A stretch of DNA of 40,873 bases, taken from JAGOEF01 sp964511665 (GTDB lineage: Bacteria > Bacteroidota > Bacteroidia > Bacteroidales > ML635J-15). Within the stretch, counting starts at the first letter, position 1, and every line of letters begins with the position of its first letter. This document shows positions 35,492 to 40,873 of this stretch, piece after piece. The stretch spans positions 1-40,873 of the forward strand of contig CAZEHA010000031.1 in the NCBI GenBank assembly GCA_964511665.1. Reading direction: 5' to 3'. The notes under the pieces are model-generated. The model made no database searches and was not told where the DNA came from. It saw only the letters and a list, made by a program, of their open reading frames with translations. The position numbers and the translations under genes are program-made.

Positions 35492-37786
35492 TTATTTGAT
35501 AATATTCAGCGATTTAACGGTAGCGTTGTTGTCTTTAATAATGCGAACAATGTAGTTTCCGGTGTTCAGGAAGCTGGCATCGAATGTGGTAAGCATGTTG
35601 TCGGCACTAAAGCTGGCAACAACCTGACCCATTACATTAATAATTTCGATGCTGGCACCTTCGGCGTGTGTAATGGTAACAATACCATTGCTGGGGTTCG
35701 GATACACATTGATGTTCGATACTATGCTGTTGTTGATGCCGGTAATTACTTCAAGTTTTACATCATCAACATACCAGTTGTCGCCATCGTTGTCAATCAT
35801 TACAAAGGCAATATATACAATTTGTCCGGCATAGGCAGTCATATCGATTTCGAACTGAGTAAACGCAGTATTCGACACATCTTCTTCGGCAAGTTGCAAC
35901 AATTGGGTATATGCAGCTACATTGGCTTGATCGGCATTGGTAGATACCATAACTTTAAGAACAGAAGCATAAGGAGCGGTAAACTGATCTCTGGTGAAGA
36001 AAGTCAACTTGTGGTTCGCAGGAACATTGATTTGTCCGGTAACCAGCCATTGCTGATTTTCGCCTCCGCTTGCCTGATAAGTGGCACGTGCACTGTATGT
36101 TCCCGAGTTGGCCGCAATGTCAGATTTAACCCATACATTGGTGCCTGCTCCGTTTTGGAAGTTCATCCAGCATGCCGGTGGGAACACACCTTCGAAACCT
36201 TCGTCGAGAGTATTTACAACATCACAGGCGGTAGTAAAGTTGAACGGACCTGCCCAGTTGCTGAGTCCATCTCCACCGCAATCGGCTCTAACGTAGAATT
36301 TGTAGGCGGTAGCAGGTGTAAGGCCTGTTAAAGGAAGTGTAGTTGCGTTGGCATTAACCGAAGTTCCACTACCTTGGGTAAATGAAGCCAGACCCCATTC
36401 AACAACCCATGCTGTAGCTGTTCCGGTTTCTGTCCAGGTCAATGTAGCACCGGTGGTTGTGATATTGGTAGCTTCACCGTTTGATGGCATAAGACAAGTG
36501 GGAGGAGTGCATGAAGCATCAAAGGTAAATACGTTGGTCATGTTTGCCATACCGTCGAAATAACCAATTGGATAGGTAGCCAAAACATTTCCGAACGGAT
36601 CGCTCAATGTGAATCCGATTTCTTCGTCATATTCACCAGCTACGAATATAAGGCTTACTTCGAAACCATCGCAAAGCATTAAGGTTTGTTGGCCGGCGTC
36701 GCCGTCTTCAAGATAGATAACATCAACTACAATGTCGCCCTCCATTACGTAGAAACCGCCGCCGTTCCAGCCATCCCCCCAGTCGTCAACCATGTCGACA
36801 ACAAAGCCGCACATGTTGGCGGGAGCACAATTGGTAGTGTTTACAGTAATGGGACCAACCCATATACTGCCGCATTCCGATTGAATGTAGAAATCGTAGT
36901 ATGTTCCGGCGGTAAGACCGGTAACGGTGTAGGGGTTATTAATAACACCTTCGACTAAGGTGCCTGTACCGGGTGTAAATTCATAAGCACCGTATTCAAT
37001 GTTCCATTCATCAACATCGCCGGTTTGGCTCCATGTTAAAGTAATCGAGTTCATGTCGGCAGCAACGGCTTCAAAGTCCATAGGAGCAGGACAGTCGGAA
37101 GGAGTTCCTTCGAGGCATACAGCAAATGAAGCAGCACCGGCAACCCAAGCACCATCTTGGTATTGGAATCCTGAGCCACCACCGTTGGGAGCATTAATCC
37201 ACAGCATCCAGCAGTTTGTTCCTGCTGCAGGGGTTGTTCCCTGAACCGATACAAAACCCGAAGCCATTTCAACATCGGTAGGAAGTTCTATACTCATAAG
37301 CATTACCGGATATGAGCCAAACAACATTACGTTTGCAGGTGTAAGAGTGGTTGCTAAATTGGTAAATGTATGCATAGCAGTTCCGGGTTGACCGCCATTG
37401 TTTGTGTAAAACACTACATTGGCGTTCATAGGATTTTCGTCGTTGCAAGCGGCCCACGAACCGGTGTTAATCATCGACACCATCCAGATATGAACGGTTT
37501 CAATGGTTCCGCCAATGGTTTGGAACGAAGTGGCAACTTCGTAGGTTGCACCGTTTGCATCCATTTCGGAAGTGCTGGCGGAGGATGGAGAGTCGTAAGG
37601 TCTCGAGAATAAACTTCCTGCAGGGCAAGTAGTGATTTCGCCACCTTTGGCAGCTTCGTTGTCGGTAATGTACATCACCCGCGGGTCGGTAAGCTTCGGA
37701 TGCACATAATCGGTTTTGGCATATTGGGCTACACTTACAGTAGCTATCAGCAACATGCTTAATACACTAAGATACACTTTTTTCAT
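35492..37786 (-). CDS. Large T9SS cargo with two FN3 domains and a choice-of-anchor-J domain
   Basis: 764 residues from the ATG at 37786 (another ATG two codons upstream at 37792). A signal peptide (LSVLSMLLIATVSVAQ) is followed by an N-terminal strand domain (to ~230), FN3-like domain 1 (~233-318), a small acidic domain with VDDWGDGWNGGGF (~325-425), FN3-like domain 2 (~430-515, TGATLTWTETG), a MAM/anchor-J domain (~520-685, with DEGFEG and DDVKLEV) and the T9SS type A tail (VYPNPSNGIVTI). This layout is typical of surface or released adhesins and of accessory parts of exoenzymes; no catalytic domain is seen. It is a single-gene unit with its own promoter box and terminator. Confidence 0.88.
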   Translation of the reverse strand: MKKVYLSVLSMLLIATVSVAQYAKTDYVHPKLTDPRVMYITDNEAAKGGEITTCPAGSLFSRPYDSPSSASTSEMDANGATYEVATSFQTIGGTIETVHIWMVSMINTGSWAACNDENPMNANVVFYTNNGGQPGTAMHTFTNLATTLTPANVMLFGSYPVMLMSIELPTDVEMASGFVSVQGTTPAAGTNCWMLWINAPNGGGSGFQYQDGAWVAGAASFAVCLEGTPSDCPAPMDFEAVAADMNSITLTWSQTGDVDEWNIEYGAYEFTPGTGTLVEGVINNPYTVTGLTAGTYYDFYIQSECGSIWVGPITVNTTNCAPANMCGFVVDMVDDWGDGWNGGGFYVMEGDIVVDVIYLEDGDAGQQTLMLCDGFEVSLIFVAGEYDEEIGFTLSDPFGNVLATYPIGYFDGMANMTNVFTFDASCTPPTCLMPSNGEATNITTTGATLTWTETGTATAWVVEWGLASFTQGSGTSVNANATTLPLTGLTPATAYKFYVRADCGGDGLSNWAGPFNFTTACDVVNTLDEGFEGVFPPACWMNFQNGAGTNVWVKSDIAANSGTYSARATYQASGGENQQWLVTGQINVPANHKLTFFTRDQFTAPYASVLKVMVSTNADQANVAAYTQLLQLAEEDVSNTAFTQFEIDMTAYAGQIVYIAFVMIDNDGDNWYVDDVKLEVITGINNSIVSNINVYPNPSNGIVTITHAEGASIEIINVMGQVVASFSADNMLTTFDASFLNTGNYIVRIIKDNNATVKSLNIIK

Positions 37787-37826
37787 AATCATGATAAGTA
37801 TTGGTTAATAATATTGTTTATCAGAG

Positions 37827-37834
37827 CAAAAGTA
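37827..37834 (-). promoter_or_regulatory. -7 box for the FN3 T9SS cargo
   Basis: On the minus strand this reads TACTTTTG, a perfect TAnnTTTG, about 40 bases before the start codon. A TTG lies 17 bases further upstream, shorter than the usual 19-21 spacing. Confidence 0.5.
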
Positions 37835-37900
37835 AACATAATATTCGAATACAATTCAACAAATGTGATTTTTTTTTTAACAATATCAGCTATTGGTATT

Positions 37901-37934
37901 AAAAAAACAAAGCCGGATATTAGGCCGGCTTTGT
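37901..37934 (-). terminator. Intrinsic terminator after the anchor-D/J T9SS cargo
   Basis: ACAAAGCCGG pairs perfectly with CCGGCTTTGT around an eight-base loop; on the minus strand seven T follow. It lies 22 bases after the stop at 37957. Confidence 0.88.
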
Positions 37935-37956
37935 TTTAGGTGATATATGACAAAGT

Positions 37957-39780
37957 TTATTTTACCACGTTCAGTTTGAATATGTTGCCGTCAACATTAA
38001 CAAAATATGTACCCTGACTCAGATTCGAAATATCGATGTTTTGGTTGGCCGAAGCATTATCGACTTTAGCAACAACTTTTCCAAGAATATTTATTACCGT
38101 GATGGAGGTGTTTTCGGCATTGGTAATGGTTATAACATTATTAGCAGGATTTGGATACACGTTGATAGTGTTGGCAATTTCAGATCCAATGCCTACAGGA
38201 TTTCCAACAGTGATATCGTCGATAGCAAGCTGATAGCCATCGGTATATTCATAAACGAAAGCTATTTTTATGGTTTGATTTGCATAGGCTGTCAGGTCAA
38301 CTGTAACCACTTCTTCAAACTCATTGGTTGGTGTGCCCGATGTATAGGTTAAGGCAGGTGTCCAAGTTCCATTGCTATAAATATTCACATAGAAATTGGT
38401 GTTGTATGTAGCATCCTGGAAGTACCACATGTAAAAACGAAGTTCTTTGGGAGTGGCCGGAAGAACAAAATTAGGAGAAATCAGCCAGTTAAATTCAGGA
38501 GCAGTATATCCAATAGCAGCCGAACGTGTGCCCGTGTTGATATAATCGGCACCGTTCCCGCCAAAACTTGATGGTTGGCATACAAACCAAGTGTTGTTGG
38601 TGGGAGGATCTATAAGATTGTTCCCGTTGATGCCACCATCGGCTCCGGTATTGTATTGAGTTTCCCAGCAATAAAATTCAGTTAAACCTTCGAAACCTTC
38701 AAAATATGGATATGTAGTTACATCTCCGCAACCTTCGGCTCCGGTTCCGCTTAAATTAATAGTGAGATTTCCACCATTTGTGGTAAGTACAAAAGCTTGA
38801 TTTGCAGCACCTGCTACAGTAGGAGCAAAACCAAAAGTGAAAGTATAGGTTTCACCGGCTCCGAGCGAAACAGCACCAGCGCTGAATGTGGTTGACCACG
38901 GTGCCGAAAGAGCAGTGGCATTCGATACGGTGAGTGTTCCGGAACCATTATTGGTAAGTGTAAAAGTGGGTGATGTTGCGTTTTCTCCAACCATAACGGC
39001 TCCTGCAGCCCATGCCATCGGGTTAACGGCAGCAACAGGAGTTGTGGGTGTTTCAACATTGTAGGTAAAACTGTCGAATTCTACCCAACTGCCGGCGGTT
39101 AGGGTGCCAATATTAAAGCCCTGGAAAAGACCATAACCGGTAGAACTCATAAACATTACAATACTGTCGGGAGCAGGTGCGCCTACTTCATATTCTAATG
39201 TAAGAGTAAAAGGAGTCCAGTTTGCCGATAATTCGTCGCCTCCCCAAAGCATAAGCCCAAGGGCTACTTCAGCCTGTTGTGCCCCATTCCATATTTGGCA
39301 AACCAAAACCGCTGTGTCTTGACCCAATAAGTTTCCTCTTACATATCCATCAATTGATGTCAGATTTTGCGTAAAAGGTTCTCCTTGTGCCAGTGCCGAT
39401 CCGGTGAAAGCCCCAATAAAAGCTGTGCCGCCAATAAGACTGTCGGTTATTTGTAGCACAGGATTGGTAATTACGCCACTTTCCACATGAATTGCATACT
39501 GTCCGGCTTGAGCAGTGTTGCTTTTTTGCGCAGCGGGATTTCCGGTAATCATCAGCCAGCCGTTGGGCATTTCTCCTAAACCGGCAAACCCTAAGGTGTT
39601 GTTCCAAGTTTCGAAACCATTGTTGTCGGTTCCTGTTCCTTTCATACCGTTAGGCATTTCTGTTGAAAGCTTCATCGGTCTGTCGTTAGACGACAATTTA
39701 AAATTCTGTTTCACAACGCTTTGGCCAAAAACCAAGGCAGTGCATGCTACCAGCATGATTCCAAGTACTAATTTTTTCAT
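37957..39780 (-). CDS. T9SS cargo with choice-of-anchor D and J domains
   Basis: 607 residues. A signal peptide (LVLGIMLVACTALVFGQ) leads to an N-terminal strand domain (about 55-250; GFETWNN start, as in carbohydrate-binding or PCMD-like modules). A choice-of-anchor D-like Ig fold follows (~262-350; FTLTNNGSGTLTVSNA), then a choice-of-anchor J domain (~355-525; YFEGFEGLTEFYCWE and AIDDITVGN), and the T9SS type A tail (VYPNPANNVITI, LSQGTYFVNV). It shares its J-plus-tail end with the 35492-37786 protein, so they are likely paralogues in that part. No enzyme motif is seen; surface role inferred. Confidence 0.87.
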   Translation of the reverse strand: MKKLVLGIMLVACTALVFGQSVVKQNFKLSSNDRPMKLSTEMPNGMKGTGTDNNGFETWNNTLGFAGLGEMPNGWLMITGNPAAQKSNTAQAGQYAIHVESGVITNPVLQITDSLIGGTAFIGAFTGSALAQGEPFTQNLTSIDGYVRGNLLGQDTAVLVCQIWNGAQQAEVALGLMLWGGDELSANWTPFTLTLEYEVGAPAPDSIVMFMSSTGYGLFQGFNIGTLTAGSWVEFDSFTYNVETPTTPVAAVNPMAWAAGAVMVGENATSPTFTLTNNGSGTLTVSNATALSAPWSTTFSAGAVSLGAGETYTFTFGFAPTVAGAANQAFVLTTNGGNLTINLSGTGAEGCGDVTTYPYFEGFEGLTEFYCWETQYNTGADGGINGNNLIDPPTNNTWFVCQPSSFGGNGADYINTGTRSAAIGYTAPEFNWLISPNFVLPATPKELRFYMWYFQDATYNTNFYVNIYSNGTWTPALTYTSGTPTNEFEEVVTVDLTAYANQTIKIAFVYEYTDGYQLAIDDITVGNPVGIGSEIANTINVYPNPANNVITITNAENTSITVINILGKVVAKVDNASANQNIDISNLSQGTYFVNVDGNIFKLNVVK

Positions 39781-39934
39781 TGAATTTTGTTTTTTAAAGG
39801 TGAATAATACAAGTTGAACAAAATATATTTATTTATGAACAATTGTTCCATTTCGATTAACGCAACAATTCTGTAAAAGGTTGCACGATATTCGTAATTT
39901 GATTTTATTTCTCTCATTCTTCTAATTAAGATAA

Positions 39935-40672
39935 TTACGACAGATATTTTTTTCGGTTGAACACACTTTGTAATTTCATCTTAATTACCCCAAACACAGC
40001 CTCTTTCACAATTCCTTTAGTCATTTTTGAACTACCCAGTTTACGCTCGGTAAATATAATAGGTATTTCTATAATATGAAATTTTAATAGCCAGGTTTTA
40101 AATTTCATTTCAATCTGAAATGCATAACCTATCATTCTGATATTATCAAGATTAATGGTTTCAAGAACTTTACGCCTGTAGCCAACAAAACCGGCAGTGG
40201 TATCGCTTATTTTCATTCCCGTAATAATCTGTACATATTTCGATGCAAAATACGAAAGCAATACTCGGCTCATGGGCCAGTTTACCACATTCACCCCCGA
40301 TTTGTAGCGAGAACCAACGGCCATGTCGGCAGCCTGATTGGCGCATGCATCATACAATCTAATCAAATCGTCGGGGTTGTGCGAAAAGTCGGCATCCATT
40401 TCGAAAATATACTCATAGTTGCGTTGCAGAGCCCATTTAAAACCGGTGATATAGGCTGTTCCCAAACCCAGCTTGCCTTTCCGTTCAAGAAGAAACAGTC
40501 GGTCGCTGCGGCTATGCATCATCGATTTTACCACATCGGCTGTGCCGTCGGGCGATCCGTCATCAATAATAAGAATATCGAAATCAGGTTCTAGGCTCAA
40601 TACTTTATCGATGATTAAGGTAATATTCTCAATCTCGTTGTAAGTAGGTATTATAACCAGTCGTTCGGCCAC
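39935..40672 (-). CDS. Polyprenol-phosphate mannose synthase-like GT2
   Basis: Family 2 glycosyltransferase of the dolichyl/polyprenyl-phosphate mannose synthase type, making a membrane-bound sugar donor for exported glycans. Motifs: LVIIPTYNEIENI, LIIDDGSPDGTADVV, GKLGLGTAYITGFKWAL, EMDADFSHNP (DAD metal site), VGSRYKSGVNVVNWP, and GYAFQIEMKFK near the C-terminus. No C-terminal membrane segments are present, so it is the soluble short form. The GTG at 40672 gives 245 residues, the usual length, and follows a promoter-like box. A TTG at 40747 is in frame but would add 25 AT-rich residues of no family likeness. Sugar specificity is inferred from the family. Confidence 0.9.
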   Translation of the reverse strand: MAERLVIIPTYNEIENITLIIDKVLSLEPDFDILIIDDGSPDGTADVVKSMMHSRSDRLFLLERKGKLGLGTAYITGFKWALQRNYEYIFEMDADFSHNPDDLIRLYDACANQAADMAVGSRYKSGVNVVNWPMSRVLLSYFASKYVQIITGMKISDTTAGFVGYRRKVLETINLDNIRMIGYAFQIEMKFKTWLLKFHIIEIPIIFTERKLGSSKMTKGIVKEAVFGVIKMKLQSVFNRKKYLS

Positions 40673-40695
40673 TGTATTAATTGAAATATTTTGTG

Positions 40696-40703
40696 CGAAT
40701 ATA
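40696..40703 (-). promoter_or_regulatory. Possible -7 box for the GT2 gene
   Basis: On the minus strand this reads TATATTCG, one mismatch from TAnnTTTG, 23 bases before the GTG start, a spacing like that of the other boxes here. Confidence 0.35.
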
Positions 40704-40824
40704 GAAAAAGCATTTATATTATATTGAATAAATTGCTTATTTAACAAATATTTAATGACAACGAAGGGTGTAAGTCCCTGGTAATTAGGGGCAAATGATT
40801 TTTTATTAAAAAAAACATAAAATA

Positions 40825-40857
40825 TTTGGTAAAATGTAAAAAGGGATATTATCTTTG
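40825..40857 (+). promoter_or_regulatory. Strong Bacteroidota promoter at the right edge
   Basis: TTTG at 40825-40828 and TATCTTTG at 40850-40857 are separated by 21 bases, matching both the -33 and -7 elements of the Bacteroidota primary sigma factor. An A-rich tract lies upstream. Transcription would start near 40864 and run out of the window, so the gene it drives is not visible. The last 12 bases can form a small CCCG/CGGG hairpin near the 5' end of that transcript. Confidence 0.7.
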
Positions 40858-40873
40858 CCGTCCCGAAAGCGGG

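Noticed and set aside
35666..36331. A 221-codon plus-strand open frame
   Set aside because: Antisense to the FN3/T9SS cargo; no independent promoter or motif.
40672..40747. TTG start for the GT2 gene
   Set aside because: The extra 25 residues lie upstream of a promoter-like box and are not part of the GT2 fold.
40747..40873. tRNA or group II intron fragment near GTGTAAGTCCC
   Set aside because: No acceptor stem, D-arm or T-arm can be laid out on either strand, and no intron domain V is visible.

Overview
This window looks like a chromosome segment of a Bacteroidota (Bacteroidetes) bacterium, probably near the Bacteroidales/Marinilabiliales; the order-level placement is a guess. The evidence is the fused lpxC-fabZ gene, a giant adhesin ending in a CHU_C (gliding-motility type) domain, six proteins with type A type-IX-secretion (T9SS) sorting domains of the YPNP/FPNP kind, and promoters with the Bacteroidota -7 box TAnnTTTG. 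The leader regions I examined show no clear AGGAGG ribosome binding sites. I see no tRNA, rRNA, insertion sequence, phage gene or CRISPR array. No gene-free stretch exceeds 300 bases.

Layout. Bases 1-5040 (+) hold the 3' part of a giant repeat adhesin, open at the left edge. Bases 5079-8506 (-) encode rpiB followed by a T9SS-secreted C10 (streptopain-like) protease. Bases 8595-12241 hold a YbhN/LPG-synthase-type membrane protein (-) divergent from a tight kdsB - glycosyltransferase - rnhB operon (+). Then come a small beta-barrel protein (+), an ald - P4-family acid phosphatase pair (-), rnr (-), an LPP20-like lipoprotein (+), queG with an upstream secreted repeat protein (-), and thiL (+).

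Bases 21090-25011 (-) hold an overlapping pair of T9SS cargos: a right-handed beta-helix protein and a CotH/lamin-tail protein. Bases 25083-28452 (-) are the lipid A genes lpxD, lpxC-fabZ and lpxA, with a terminator and a fresh promoter after lpxD. Bases 28525-32408 (-) are a poorly known secreted block: a ten-unit YGPY-repeat protein, a lysozyme-like exoprotein and a T9SS cargo. Bases 32472-35326 (-) are an MBOAT O-acyltransferase and its AlgX/SGNH partner. Bases 35492-39780 (-) are two large T9SS cargos, each with its own terminator. A polyprenol-phosphate mannose synthase-like gene (-) follows. A near-ideal rightward promoter sits at the right edge.

How the genes fit together. The common theme is the cell envelope. 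Lipid A acylation (lpxA/C/D), Kdo activation (kdsB), glycosyl transfer, polyprenol-linked sugar donor synthesis and polysaccharide O-acetylation build the surface. The T9SS cargos (adhesin, protease, CotH protein, beta-helix and FN3/anchor-J proteins) decorate it. None of the T9SS machinery genes is visible here. The least described parts are the two proteins built from tandem ~35-40-residue beta-rich units (18816-19928 and 30792-32408), which seem to share a repeat pattern, and the lysozyme-like gene directly downstream of the second one.
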